Assembly (NCBI GenBank): GCA_021772155.1
Contig: JADYXS010000220.1
Span: 1-34,134, forward strand
Direction of reading: 5' to 3'
From: Candidatus Obscuribacter sp.
GTDB lineage: Bacteria; Cyanobacteriota; Vampirovibrionia; Obscuribacterales; Obscuribacteraceae
Length of the DNA: 34,134 nt
This document shows, piece by piece, positions 18,111 through 26,588 of this stretch (the stretch's first letter is position 1; the number at the start of each line of letters is the position of its first letter). The position numbers and the translations under genes were made by a program. The notes under the pieces were generated by a model. It saw nothing but the letters and a program-made list of their open reading frames with translations, did not search any database and was not told the DNA's origin.

Positions 18111-18512
18111 CTAGCTTACCGATCTTGTTCCGGCAGTCGGCAGCCATCGGTCAATCATGTCCCCAAATTGCCCAGTGTTGAAGGGTTTGGTCATGTAATC
18201 GTCCATACCCACATCAAGGCAGGCTTGCCGATCTTCGTCCATTACATTGGCAGTCATCCCAATGATCGGGACGTGTCCACCAAGCTTGCGCTCACGTTCT
18301 CTTATCAGTCGCGTGCACTCAAGACCATCCATGCCCGGCATTCGCCAATCCATAAATACGGCAGAAAAGCTGCGACCGCTAGCAAAGGCGACCAGTGCAT
18401 CCTTGCCGTTCGAAGCAACTTCGGCATCAATGCCTAGTTTTCGCGACAGCAATTGTATAACGCGCTGTAAGACTGCATTGTCTTCAACGACAAGTATCAA
18501 CGGCTTATTCAT
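18111..18512 (-). CDS. Single-domain response regulator (receiver only)
   Basis: 133 residues, one CheY-like receiver: acidic pair E10-D11, phospho-acceptor D55 in FMDWRMPG, T87 in GMTANV and K109 in MTKPF, all conserved, so it should be phosphorylatable. No output domain and no histidine kinase is near. It lies 91 bp ahead of the methyltransferase gene and 39 bp after the XRE regulator gene, all on the same strand. It may belong to a phosphorelay or simply neighbour the operon. Confidence 0.9.
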   Translation of the reverse strand: MNKPLILVVEDNAVLQRVIQLLSRKLGIDAEVASNGKDALVAFASGRSFSAVFMDWRMPGMDGLECTRLIRERERKLGGHVPIIGMTANVMDEDRQACLDVGMDDYMTKPFNTGQFGDMIDRWLPTAGTRSVS

Positions 18513-18551
18513 GAGATGCCAAAGATAGCAGGGGAAGGAGAACGCTAAATA

Positions 18552-18929
18552 TTAACCAGCTTCGGTCGCGACATAGCACGCGGCATCAGCCTTGTCCATA
18601 AGATGGACTGAATGCTCCGCACCATTTCCTGTGCGAGCTACGATATCTAAATTGCCACGAAGTTGGGCATTTGAAAAATCCACATGCTCGTTGGCATAAA
18701 CTTGTTCTGCCCAACGCATCAAGATGGAAGGCGTAACCTCAAGTGCAACTGAAAGGCGACCCATGTTTTTTAGGGAAACATTACGTGCGCCTCTTTCAAC
18801 GTCGCTGATATAGGTTCTATGCAAACCAGAGCGCTTGGATAACTCCTCCTGGGAAATGCCAAGAGCCTCACGGCGCTTATGCAGAACCTTGGAAAAGGTT
18901 GCTGGTAACCAATCTGAAGAACTCATCAT
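18552..18929 (-). CDS. XRE-family helix-turn-helix regulator
   Basis: 125 residues. The N-terminal HTH reads KRREALGISQEELSKRSGLH, then RTYISDVERGARNVSLKNM, the standard XRE/Cro pattern (helices 2 and 3 about residues 25-45). The C-terminal half is not a known domain (VHLMDKADAACYVATEAG). I chose the ATG at 18929, with AGG about 10 bases upstream, over a start nine codons earlier. A perfect 11-bp palindrome, 29 bp ahead of the start, is a likely operator. It may autoregulate and could control the downstream response regulator and RNA-repair genes. Confidence 0.85.
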   Translation of the reverse strand: MMSSSDWLPATFSKVLHKRREALGISQEELSKRSGLHRTYISDVERGARNVSLKNMGRLSVALEVTPSILMRWAEQVYANEHVDFSNAQLRGNLDIVARTGNGAEHSVHLMDKADAACYVATEAG

Positions 18930-18957
18930 TGTTCGGAATCCTCGTATAGGACACACG

Positions 18958-18968
18958 GAGTGTCACTC
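18958..18968. promoter_or_regulatory. Candidate operator palindrome of the XRE regulator
   Basis: GAGTGTCACTC is perfect: GAGTG, one T, CACTC. It lies 29 bp upstream of the regulator's ATG, and GTGT/ACAC arms overlap it. The position suits an autoregulatory site; no binding evidence exists. Confidence 0.4.
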
Positions 18969-19212
18969 ACACATTGCATTTTTAGTATTACTCGGCAGTG
19001 CGCAAGGTAACCCACAGTCATATTAGGGATTAGCATGTGTTTTTCGAGAATTCCAACCGAGACAGATGGCTTAAAAGGAATACAGACGCCTACCCAGGAC
19101 GTTGTCACGAATTTTCATGAACAGGCTACCTCCCCATGGCAACAGGCTCAGCAGAGCCCGCATTCAAACCTCCTGCCCAGGTAAGTAAGCTAAACTAACC
19201 TGTTAATCGAAT

Positions 19213-20286
19213 ATGTTGAAATTCCTGCAGATAGTGTTGACACTTAGCCTCCTCGGACTTCTCGTCTTAGGTGGCTTTTCAGGCTGGTTGTGGTACGAGC
19301 TGCATACACCGGTGAACCATTCGGCTGCCACTCAAACGGTGGAAATCGCCCGTGGAGAGAGCCTGGACAAGATTTTGCAGGACCTTGCCGCGCGAGGGAT
19401 CATTAACACTGCGCTGCCTCTGCGCGTTTATATGAAGTTGAAGAAGCAAGAAATGCTTGTACAGGCGGGAAATTATTCCTTTCCCTCTCCAATTACACCC
19501 TTGTCCGTTCTCACCCGATTACAGCAGGGCGGCGACTTTGACAAACTCACGATCATCGAAGGCTGGACGCGCTGGGACATTGCTGACGCTTTGCATCGGC
19601 TGCCTTCTCTGCATCTGAAAAACAAAGCTGAGGCTTTGGCACTTCTGAACGATACCTCTCTCATTAAAGATCTAGATCCTGGCGCGAAGAATCTTGAGGG
19701 CTATTTATTTCCAGATACCTACTTCGTGGTATCAAATAGCACGGCCAAGGAAATCATCAAACATGCCGTAAATCGATTTCGCGACGTTTGGAAGGAAAAG
19801 ATTCGGGCTCGTGCTGCCAACATGAATCTGAGCCCGCGCACTGTAGTCACCATGGCGTCAATAATTGAGACCGAGGCAAAGCTAAGACAGGAGCGACCGC
19901 TCGTCGCCTCTGTAATCTACAACCGCCTTACGAAAAAAATTCCATTGAGCATGGATTCAACCATTGTCTATGCTTCTAAGGCCGCTGGTACCTGGAGAAA
20001 CGACGGTAAGGTTTATCAAAGCGACATTGATCGAAGGTCGCCCTATAACACCAGGATATACGCCGGACTGCCACCGGGTCCTGTCGGTACACCCGGTGAG
20101 AGTTCGCTGGAAGCAGCTGTCTTTCCAAGCCAAACATCGTACCTGTTCTATGTTCGGAATCCTGAACGGAATGACGGTGCACACAACTTCTATGCCGATG
20201 CGAAATCATTTGAAGTTGGCGTACAGAAGCTCAGAGCATGGGAAGCCAGGCAAAAGCAAATTCGAAAACCGGCACACGGTCACTAA
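19213..20286 (+). CDS. mltG: Endolytic murein transglycosylase MltG (YceG-like)
   Basis: 357 residues. An N-terminal membrane helix (about 4-28) anchors a periplasmic part. A LysM-like region (about 40-105) precedes the catalytic YceG domain: the IEGWTRWDIADAL segment, LEGYLFPDTY (161-170), the MASIIETEA segment with catalytic E219, and the terminal LSMDSTIVYA, PYNTRIYAGLPPGPVGTPG and NFYADAKSFE segments, all family-typical. It cuts nascent peptidoglycan strands and is thought to release them from synthesis. Length fits the family. No strong ribosome site precedes the ATG. The stop overlaps the convergent TPR-like gene by 4 bp. Confidence 0.95.
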   Translation: MLKFLQIVLTLSLLGLLVLGGFSGWLWYELHTPVNHSAATQTVEIARGESLDKILQDLAARGIINTALPLRVYMKLKKQEMLVQAGNYSFPSPITPLSVLTRLQQGGDFDKLTIIEGWTRWDIADALHRLPSLHLKNKAEALALLNDTSLIKDLDPGAKNLEGYLFPDTYFVVSNSTAKEIIKHAVNRFRDVWKEKIRARAANMNLSPRTVVTMASIIETEAKLRQERPLVASVIYNRLTKKIPLSMDSTIVYASKAAGTWRNDGKVYQSDIDRRSPYNTRIYAGLPPGPVGTPGESSLEAAVFPSQTSYLFYVRNPERNDGAHNFYADAKSFEVGVQKLRAWEARQKQIRKPAHGH

Positions 20287-20564
20287 TTGCGCCAGAGCCC
20301 TTGTCCCAGCAAGATTGTCCGTGCCCGCTGGCGCATAGACAGAGCCTCAGGCAACCGACCCTGTTCTTCCAAAGCAATAGCAAGGTAGAACAGTGCAACG
20401 CCAACTTCTAAGTGGTCGGGTCCGTGCAAAATCTGCATGATATCCACCAGTTCTCGTGCAAGCACCTCGGCTTCAGCATGATTGGTCATAAGCGCTTTCT
20501 CTGTGAGCGATGCTAGGCTGTCCGCCTTTTCAACGCTGACAACAAAGGTTATGGGGTCTGGCAT
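20283..20564 (-). CDS. Small TPR-like protein
   Basis: 93 residues. The ATG at 20564 is chosen because AGGA lies 7 bases upstream; a longer reading has no such site. The centre and C-terminus carry a TPR-type helix pair (LEVGVALFYLAIALEEQGRL, then PEALSMRQRARTILLGQGLW), matching the Fis/kinesin-like TPR pattern seen in the kinase of this window. It probably mediates a protein contact; the partner is unknown. Confidence 0.7.
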   Translation of the reverse strand: MPDPITFVVSVEKADSLASLTEKALMTNHAEAEVLARELVDIMQILHGPDHLEVGVALFYLAIALEEQGRLPEALSMRQRARTILLGQGLWRN

Positions 20565-20788
20565 AAGGTATTCCTGCACACACTCGCTGAAAAAATAATG
20601 ACAGGTTTCGCCGTTATTGCCCAGCCCCCGCACGGCGTCCGCTGCCTATAAGCTTCAGAAGTGCTAAGCGGACTAAGCACAATGCGTCACCTATGCATCG
20701 TTCCCAACAGTGCCACCAGCGGTATCACGATAAAATCAGTACAGCTACGTCAAGCTCCAATCAACAGTACGGTGATACGATCGGCTCG

Positions 20789-21706
20789 ATGATCACAGCA
20801 CCCATCCGAGCAATAGAATTCTTTTCCGGCATCGGCGCTTTCTCTTCCGCTTGCAAACGTTTCAACGTAGAAATTATCGCCGCTTATGATCAGGGGCAAG
20901 ACGCCAACCGCGTCTACGAACTTAACTCAGGGCTGGCTCCTTCTTCTCGCAATCTCGACACGATAGGCGCTGCCGAAATCCCGGATGCAGACATCTGGTG
21001 GCTAAGTCCGCCATGTACGCCATACACTGTGCGCGGCTTGCAACACGACGACGATGATAATCGAGCCCTGTCGCTCAAGAACCTGATTCAGCTGCTGTCT
21101 GATAAGTTGCCGCCCGTCGTATTTGTCGAAAACGTCATTGCCTTTGAGCGATCACGGATGTTTAGCCATCTCACAGAGCATCTTCGCAAGCTTGATTACA
21201 AAGTCACACTGGAAAAGCTCTGTCCGACAGACTTCGGCGTCCCGATGAAACGCCCGCGTATCTTCATTACGGCCACCCGAGAGCCCTTTACCGTAAATCG
21301 ATCGCAGCTCAACATAGAAATTCAACCGATGTCTTTAGCAGCATTCGTAAATTCCTCAAACACCGGTCCTCGCTTGCCGGACGCAGTCCTTTCGAAGCAC
21401 GGCGAAGGCATGCACATAGTAAAACCCACGCAAGAAGGTGCCTATGCAATTTGTTTTACCAGCGGTTATGCCAAAACTTTCCGCGCGAGCGGGTCTTTCA
21501 TAGAAGAAGAACTCGGTGTGAGGCGTTTCTCGCCGGACGAAATATTGTCCCTGCTGGGATTCCCTTCTGAATTTCAATTCCCCATAGATATGGATATGGA
21601 AGCCCGCTGGCGGTTAGTCGGAAACAGCGTCGATGTGCGATCCATCTGCCGCCTCATTCACTCGGTTGAAGCCAACGGCAAATGGGTAGAACTGCTACCA
21701 GAGTGA
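20789..21706 (+). CDS. Dnmt2-like tRNA (cytosine-38-C5) methyltransferase
   Basis: 305 residues from the ATG at 20789, just before the first conserved strand (IEFFSGIGAF); an earlier ATG adds an unconserved 32-residue tail. C5-methyltransferase motifs: IV SPPCTPYT with catalytic C76; VI ENV (115-117); VIII KRPRIF; IX/X region RRFSPDEILSLLGFP (246-259) and RWRLVGNSVDV. The decisive mark is CFTSGYAKTFRASGS (222-236), the Dnmt2-specific CFT motif (CFTxxYxxyxxGTGS in eukaryotes), together with a FSPxEIxxLLGFPxEFxFP segment like human DNMT2. DNA C5 methyltransferases lack it. Dnmt2 methylates C38 of tRNA-Asp and some other tRNAs. No restriction endonuclease gene is near. The next gene begins 7 bp later, so the two are probably co-transcribed. 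Confidence 0.85.
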   Translation: MITAPIRAIEFFSGIGAFSSACKRFNVEIIAAYDQGQDANRVYELNSGLAPSSRNLDTIGAAEIPDADIWWLSPPCTPYTVRGLQHDDDDNRALSLKNLIQLLSDKLPPVVFVENVIAFERSRMFSHLTEHLRKLDYKVTLEKLCPTDFGVPMKRPRIFITATREPFTVNRSQLNIEIQPMSLAAFVNSSNTGPRLPDAVLSKHGEGMHIVKPTQEGAYAICFTSGYAKTFRASGSFIEEELGVRRFSPDEILSLLGFPSEFQFPIDMDMEARWRLVGNSVDVRSICRLIHSVEANGKWVELLPE

Positions 21707-21713
21707 GGTCCTT

Positions 21714-22355
21714 ATGATTCGCCTGCTTATTGTTGACGACCAAGCGCTAGTTCGAGAGGGCATGGCTACTCTCCTTGGACTGGAGGAGGATCTGGAAATT
21801 ATCGGTCAGGCTTCGCACGGAGACGAGGCATTCGCTCTTGCCGAAGACCTGAAGCCGGACATCATATTGATGGACATCCGCATGCCTGTTTGCGATGGCG
21901 TTATGGCGACCAAGAAAATTCATCAACGACATCCTCAAATCAAGATTGTTATTCTCACCACTTTCGACGACGAAGAGTTCATTCTTCAAGCCTTGCAAGC
22001 CGGCGCTTCCGGCTACCTGCTCAAAGATACCCCGTCCGAGCAAGTGGCAGCAGCAGTCCGAACAGTTCACCAGGGTCACACGCTACTTGGACCGACTGTT
22101 ACACCGAAGGTTTTGTCTCACCTGGTAAGTCCAAAATCCGTAAGCAAACAAAAAATTGACTTTAAGAATCTGCTGACTTCACGTGAAATCGAAGTACTGA
22201 AGTTGTTAGGCGAAGGCAAGAGTAATCGAGAAATTGCCGAACTTCTCTATATAACCGAGGGCACCGTCAAAAACCACGTGACTCGAATACTCAATCAAGT
22301 TGGGGTGAGAGATCGAACACAGGCAGCATTGTGGGCGCAGCAAAACATTATGTGA
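21714..22355 (+). CDS. NarL/FixJ-type response regulator (receiver plus LuxR HTH)
   Basis: 213 residues. A receiver domain (1-120) has D8-D9, phospho-acceptor D54 in LMDIRMP, T83-class Thr in ILTTFDDE and K-D-T in LLKDTPSEQ. The LuxR-type HTH (about 148-205) reads LTSREIEVLKLLGEGKSNRE, then IAELLYITEGTVKNHVTRIL. GAGG lies just upstream of the ATG, 7 bp after the Dnmt2-like gene's stop. No histidine kinase gene is adjacent, so it is an orphan here. An intrinsic terminator follows. Confidence 0.95.
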   Translation: MIRLLIVDDQALVREGMATLLGLEEDLEIIGQASHGDEAFALAEDLKPDIILMDIRMPVCDGVMATKKIHQRHPQIKIVILTTFDDEEFILQALQAGASGYLLKDTPSEQVAAAVRTVHQGHTLLGPTVTPKVLSHLVSPKSVSKQKIDFKNLLTSREIEVLKLLGEGKSNREIAELLYITEGTVKNHVTRILNQVGVRDRTQAALWAQQNIM

Positions 22356-22420
22356 TTCCACATAATTTCCACAAACTGCAATTAGGATACTCACACCAGA
22401 TCCCAATCAGCCCTTGAGAG

Positions 22421-22463
22421 CATCCTGAAAGCGCATCAAAGCGCAGTCAGGATGTTTTCATTT
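22421..22463 (+). terminator. Intrinsic terminator after the response regulator
   Basis: CATCCTGA (22421-22428) pairs with TCAGGATG (22447-22454); inside, GCGC pairs with GCGC, and TTTTCATTT follows the stem. It is placed about 65 bp after the response regulator stop. Confidence 0.7.
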
Positions 22464-22475
22464 GGTACCGTTTTT

Positions 22476-22532
22476 GGTGTCACCTCCCGGGAGTGATACC
22501 AGTTGCCGACTTGCCCGGGAGGTGATACCAGT
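22476..22532. repeat. Inverted/direct repeat with CCCGGGAGGTGATACC core
   Basis: GGTGTCACCTCCCGGG (22476-22491) pairs with CCCGGGAGGTGATACC (22514-22529) as a 16-bp stem with a single G.U pair, around a 22-base loop. The right arm also occurs directly as CCCGGGAGTGATACCAGT at 22486-22503, so each arm is itself part of a smaller palindrome. It looks like a dispersed palindromic repeat family; only this locus was found in the window. Confidence 0.5.
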
Positions 22533-22751
22533 CACCGGTTTATGGCTTTAATCGAGTGGTCATAGGCATGCGCAGGGTTGTTTCCAAGCGGTGATTTCGG
22601 GTGGGCAAGATTTTAATGCGAAATGTTGCACCATCAGCAGTATCGCAAAAAGGCTATAACTTAGCCCTAGATTGAAGTTCCGGTACCACTGCTGGACGTG
22701 ATCGGCGATTTACGTGGTAGTCTGATTCTGGACGTTTCTGGCGTGCACTGA

Positions 22752-24014
22752 ATGGCAGAGCTTTTAAAAGGTCGAATATCAGACGCAGAGGGCTTACAAG
22801 AAGTTCTCGAGATAATCACGACCTTTAAGGAAGTAAGTCAGGCTGTCTTAGACGTCACTACGCCGTCGATATCGGGGAAAATCGGCGTAGCTTGGGGACG
22901 ATTTATCACCGGCGCGCTGATTACCGGCTCCGACGAGAAGGGCAAGAAAGCGCTAAGACAACTATTGATTGTCCGCCAAGGTACGTTTACATTTCAGGAC
23001 CTGGAGCCCCAGGCTGGCGTGGAGCTGAGACAGTCGCTGGGAATCGATCTGGCACGCACAGCCTCGGTCGTTCCAGAGCTTAATTACAAAGAGGCGCACT
23101 TCTTATACGACTTAGGCGAAGTACCGGCTGGCGAGGCAGTGGTTTCAGCGCCAGCGCCGCTAGAATACGACGTCCTGGAAGCATGGACACAACCCAGAAC
23201 TCAAGAAGAGCTGAACGACACCATCGACCTGTCTGACCGGCTCAATCCGATACTTGTGCGGACCAGCAAAATCCAAGACCTCACTGACTCATCATTCAAC
23301 GAGCCGCCCCTTGTTGATATGACCTCTGTTGTAGAGGAAGGACTTGGCGATGCTAAGTTGCCTTACGTGCACGGCTTGCCTCAGGCGGAACCGATGGTAG
23401 CGCCAATCAGCCTGCCTGTCATGAAAACAGACGCGGAATTGACGGCAGTTGTCGAAGAGCCGGTGCCGTCCCCCGCTTTGTACGTTGATCTGAAGCCATT
23501 TATTCAGGCGCAATCAGCAACACTTGAAGAAAGCCCTGCTGAGAACGAAAGCGCAGAATCCCTCACCGGCCCGACTGCCTCCACCAATACCTTGCTGGAT
23601 TCCGTCTTCAGCGCGCACATACAGACCGGGCCAATTGAGCCATCAAATTCTTACGCGTCCGACCGTGCAGATCTGGCAAGACAGCAGAAAGATTTTTCCA
23701 GCACGAGCATGGGTGAAAAGTCGCCGGCACAATCTCCACTTCCTTTGGAAGTTGTGAGCAGCGTATCGCCACCCACCCCGATCAAGCCGAAACTTTCATC
23801 ATCTTTACTTCGAGCTGAAGTTGCCGGAAGCTCTTTATCGACTTCAATCGAAGGATCTGCACTTCCGCTGCAAGAGAAACGTGGAAAGGATAAAAACGGA
23901 GTTCTGATCGCGGTTTTTTGCATCCTGTTCTTCGTGGTATCATGCGCGGGCACAGTCACTTTTGGTCCGCAGATTTGGGCTTTCATCACAACCCTGCTGC
24001 ACCTTCAACACTAA
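22752..24014 (+). CDS. DUF4388-like protein with C-terminal membrane anchor
   Basis: 420 residues. The N-terminal 90 residues have the DUF4388/PATAN pattern: LLKGRISDAEGLQEVLEII, then KIGVAWGRFITGALITGSDE, KGKKALRQLLIVRQGTFTFQ. In known families this domain occurs in twitching-motility and signalling regulators. A long acidic, Pro/Ser/Thr-rich linker (about 130-375) leads to one membrane helix near the C-terminus (about 388-412, NGVLIAVFCILFFVVSCAG), so the bulk faces the cytosol. No strong ribosome site precedes the ATG. Eight bases separate its stop from the HerA-like ATPase start, so they form one operon and may work together. Confidence 0.75.
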   Translation: MAELLKGRISDAEGLQEVLEIITTFKEVSQAVLDVTTPSISGKIGVAWGRFITGALITGSDEKGKKALRQLLIVRQGTFTFQDLEPQAGVELRQSLGIDLARTASVVPELNYKEAHFLYDLGEVPAGEAVVSAPAPLEYDVLEAWTQPRTQEELNDTIDLSDRLNPILVRTSKIQDLTDSSFNEPPLVDMTSVVEEGLGDAKLPYVHGLPQAEPMVAPISLPVMKTDAELTAVVEEPVPSPALYVDLKPFIQAQSATLEESPAENESAESLTGPTASTNTLLDSVFSAHIQTGPIEPSNSYASDRADLARQQKDFSSTSMGEKSPAQSPLPLEVVSSVSPPTPIKPKLSSSLLRAEVAGSSLSTSIEGSALPLQEKRGKDKNGVLIAVFCILFFVVSCAGTVTFGPQIWAFITTLLHLQH

Positions 24015-24022
24015 CAAGAACA

Positions 24023-26476
24023 ATGGCAACTGATTTCGAAAAGCTCGGCGTCTTCTACCTCGGTCGCAATTACGACTTGGCAAAGAAGCAACCTTCCGAC
24101 AGCCTGTTGCTCTATGACTCTAAAGACTTAACAACGCATGCAGTCTGTATCGGCATGACCGGCAGTGGCAAAACCGGTCTTTGCCTGGGGCTTGTTGAGG
24201 AAGCGGCGATCGACGGCGTTCCGGTGATCGCAATTGACGTGAAAGGCGATATCACAAATCTGCTGCTCACCTATCCAGATCTTAAAGGTTCTGATCTTGA
24301 AGCATGGGTCGATGATCGGCAGGCCGAGCAAGCCGGAATGTCTGTGGAAGAGTATGCTCAACAACGTGCTGATCAACATCGCCAGGGTCTGGAGCAATCC
24401 GGTCAATCGCTGGATAGGATCGCAAAGCTTCGAGCCGCAAACGAAGTTTGTCTCTTCACACCGGGCAGCAGTGCCGGACGCTCGATTTCACTTCTAAAAG
24501 CATTTGACGCGCCGGAGCAAGAGGTGCTCGATGACGGCGACGCCATGCGCGATCGGATCAATTCCTCCGTCACTTCCATTCTTGTACTGCTGGGGATTGA
24601 AGCCGATCCGTTGCAAAGCCGAGAACACATACTTTTGTCGAACATATTGAAAAATGCCTGGCAACAAGGGCAATCAATCGAACTCACTGATCTGGTGCAC
24701 TTGATTCAGAATCCGCCGATCAAACGCATTGGAGCGATAGATCTCGATTCGATCTTTCCGCCGAAGGAACGATTCGAATTTGCCATGAAGTTAAACAACC
24801 TATTGGCGTCACCTGGCTTTGAAGCTTGGATGCAGGGCGAGGCCCTGGACATTGATACCGTTCTATACAACAGTCAAGGCAAACCGCGCACGTCGATTTT
24901 TTACGTCGCTCACTTAAACGACAGCGAGCGGATGTTCTTCGTAACGCTTCTTTTGAACCGCGTAGTGTCCTGGATGCGCGGACAATCAGGGACGTCGTCT
25001 TTGCGTGCTTTATTGTATATGGACGAAATTTTTGGCTATTTTCCGCCTGTGGCCAATCCGCCATCAAAGCAGCCACTGCTCACTCTATTAAAACAGGCTC
25101 GGGCATTTGGTTTGGGAATTGTTCTGGCTACGCAGAACCCGGTTGACATTGATTACAAGGGTTTGTCGAATGCCGGCACATGGTTTATTGGACGGCTGCA
25201 AACAGAACGCGATAAGGCTCGCGTGTTAGATGGTTTGGAAGGCGCTGCTACATCGTCCGGCGGACAGTTCGCCCGGGCCGAAATTGACCGAATTCTTTCA
25301 GGGTTAGCTAGCCGCGTTTTCCTTGTGAACAACGTGCATGAAGATCAACCTCAATTGTTCCAGACACGCTGCACTTTGTCGTACCTCGCCGGACCGCTGA
25401 CTCTGTCGCAAATCAAAAAACTCAAATCGACCACCCAGGGGTCCATTACACCACCTCACCAGCCAGCTTCTACTTGTGCAACGGCATCGCCGACATCTGC
25501 CGCCGGGCAGACCACCGTAAACCGGCCGCTGCTACCACCGGATATCCGCGCGTGCTTCTTGCCAGTGAGATCTGGAAAACCGGAAGGCGCACAGCTTGTT
25601 TATTCCCCACGGTTGCTCGCTGTAGGTAACGTGCGTTTTGTAGATACGAAATCTTCTGTGGACAGTACATTGCAGTACTGCTTGCTTGCCACTATATCTG
25701 GTGACTTCCCCATCATCGATTTTGACAAATCTCAACCGGCAAAAGTCTGGACAGAAGACTTGGAAAATGAGTCGCAAGAAAATTCAACTTTCGAATTTGT
25801 ACCGTCCTCCATGACGATCTCCAAGAACTATGCTGCCTGGACGAAGGATTTTACAAGCTGGCTCTACAGCGCTAAATCAGTCCGTGTCTATAAGAGCGAC
25901 GCAACCGGTGAATATTCAAAACCGCGAGAAAGCGACAGAGACTTTCGCATTCGTCTGAATCAGGTGCTGCGTGAAAAGCGAGATGCGGCAGTCGTTGCGC
26001 TGAAAGCGAAATGGACACCAAAATTAAATGCATTGGAAGAGAGACTTCACCGTTCGGAACAGGCAGTCGCTCGCGAACAGGCACAGGCGCGGGAACAGCA
26101 GTTGAGCTCCGCGGTCAATCTCGGCGCCACAGTTCTCGGTGCCTTTGTCGGCAAAAGGAGGATGGGCGCTGGCACGATAGGCCGAGCCTCTTCAACTGCC
26201 ATGAGCATGGGGCGGGCAGCTAAAGAACAGCAGGACGTTCAGAACGCTGAAGAAAGTTTGGAACGACTTCGCCAGCAAGTTACGGAGCTTGATGGCGCTT
26301 TCACCGACGAAATGTCGCAATTGGAAAGCAAGTTCGACGCAACCAACAGCAAACTCACCGAAGTATCGATTTTGCCGAAAAAGGCTAATATCTCCGTGCC
26401 TTTGTTTGCACTGGCCTGGGCGCCGTTCTGGCGAAGCCAAGATGGCGAAACCAGCCCGGCATGGATTCGCAGCTAG
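24023..26476 (+). CDS. HerA/DUF87-type P-loop ATPase with coiled-coil C-terminus
   Basis: 817 residues from the ATG 8 bp after the DUF4388-like gene's stop; a longer reading would overlap that gene by 97 bp. Walker A is GMTGSGKT (44-51); Walker B is LLYMDEIFG with D334-E335; GIVLATQNPVD follows as sensor, and RLQTERDKARVLDGLEG supplies the likely arginine finger: the HerA/FtsK-like pattern. The last 200 residues are coiled coil (LNALEERLHRSEQAVAREQA) broken by a Gly-rich GATVLGAFVGKRRMGAG piece. HerA-type ATPases are hexameric pumps for DNA or proteins. No NurA or defence partner was seen, so the role here is open; the neighbours suggest a signalling or motility complex. Confidence 0.85.
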   Translation: MATDFEKLGVFYLGRNYDLAKKQPSDSLLLYDSKDLTTHAVCIGMTGSGKTGLCLGLVEEAAIDGVPVIAIDVKGDITNLLLTYPDLKGSDLEAWVDDRQAEQAGMSVEEYAQQRADQHRQGLEQSGQSLDRIAKLRAANEVCLFTPGSSAGRSISLLKAFDAPEQEVLDDGDAMRDRINSSVTSILVLLGIEADPLQSREHILLSNILKNAWQQGQSIELTDLVHLIQNPPIKRIGAIDLDSIFPPKERFEFAMKLNNLLASPGFEAWMQGEALDIDTVLYNSQGKPRTSIFYVAHLNDSERMFFVTLLLNRVVSWMRGQSGTSSLRALLYMDEIFGYFPPVANPPSKQPLLTLLKQARAFGLGIVLATQNPVDIDYKGLSNAGTWFIGRLQTERDKARVLDGLEGAATSSGGQFARAEIDRILSGLASRVFLVNNVHEDQPQLFQTRCTLSYLAGPLTLSQIKKLKSTTQGSITPPHQPASTCATASPTSAAGQTTVNRPLLPPDIRACFLPVRSGKPEGAQLVYSPRLLAVGNVRFVDTKSSVDSTLQYCLLATISGDFPIIDFDKSQPAKVWTEDLENESQENSTFEFVPSSMTISKNYAAWTKDFTSWLYSAKSVRVYKSDATGEYSKPRESDRDFRIRLNQVLREKRDAAVVALKAKWTPKLNALEERLHRSEQAVAREQAQAREQQLSSAVNLGATVLGAFVGKRRMGAGTIGRASSTAMSMGRAAKEQQDVQNAEESLERLRQQVTELDGAFTDEMSQLESKFDATNSKLTEVSILPKKANISVPLFALAWAPFWRSQDGETSPAWIRS

Positions 26477-26588
26477 ACTGCGCGGTAGTTTGCACCCTGC
26501 TGTCGCGGAAAAAAACGGTGACTTCCGCCAGACTTGTGGAATAAGCGATATAGCACAATAAAGTCTTGTGTTGGTATTCAAGGACAGC

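Larger units (their letters stand above)
22356..22751. other. Gene-free stretch with terminator and a palindromic repeat
   Basis: 396 bp between the response regulator and the DUF4388-like gene. It holds an intrinsic terminator (22421-22463) and an inverted repeat pair (22476-22532). The remainder (22533-22751) shows no gene and no strong promoter; TATAAC near 22660 could be a -10 element but its -35 partner is unclear. Codons just before the next ATG read openly for 24 residues and end in TGA directly before it, which I take as chance. Confidence 0.5.

Noticed and set aside
20693-21706. Treating the C5 methyltransferase as part of a restriction-modification system
   Set aside because: No endonuclease gene is near and the CFT motif is the Dnmt2 mark.
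22476-22532. A CRISPR-like array
   Set aside because: Only two partial repeats with one spacer-length gap and palindromic arms; no further units.
22680-22751. An open stretch of 24 codons in frame with the DUF4388-like gene just before its ATG
   Set aside because: It ends in TGA directly before the ATG, has no start or family match, and is too short to support a call.
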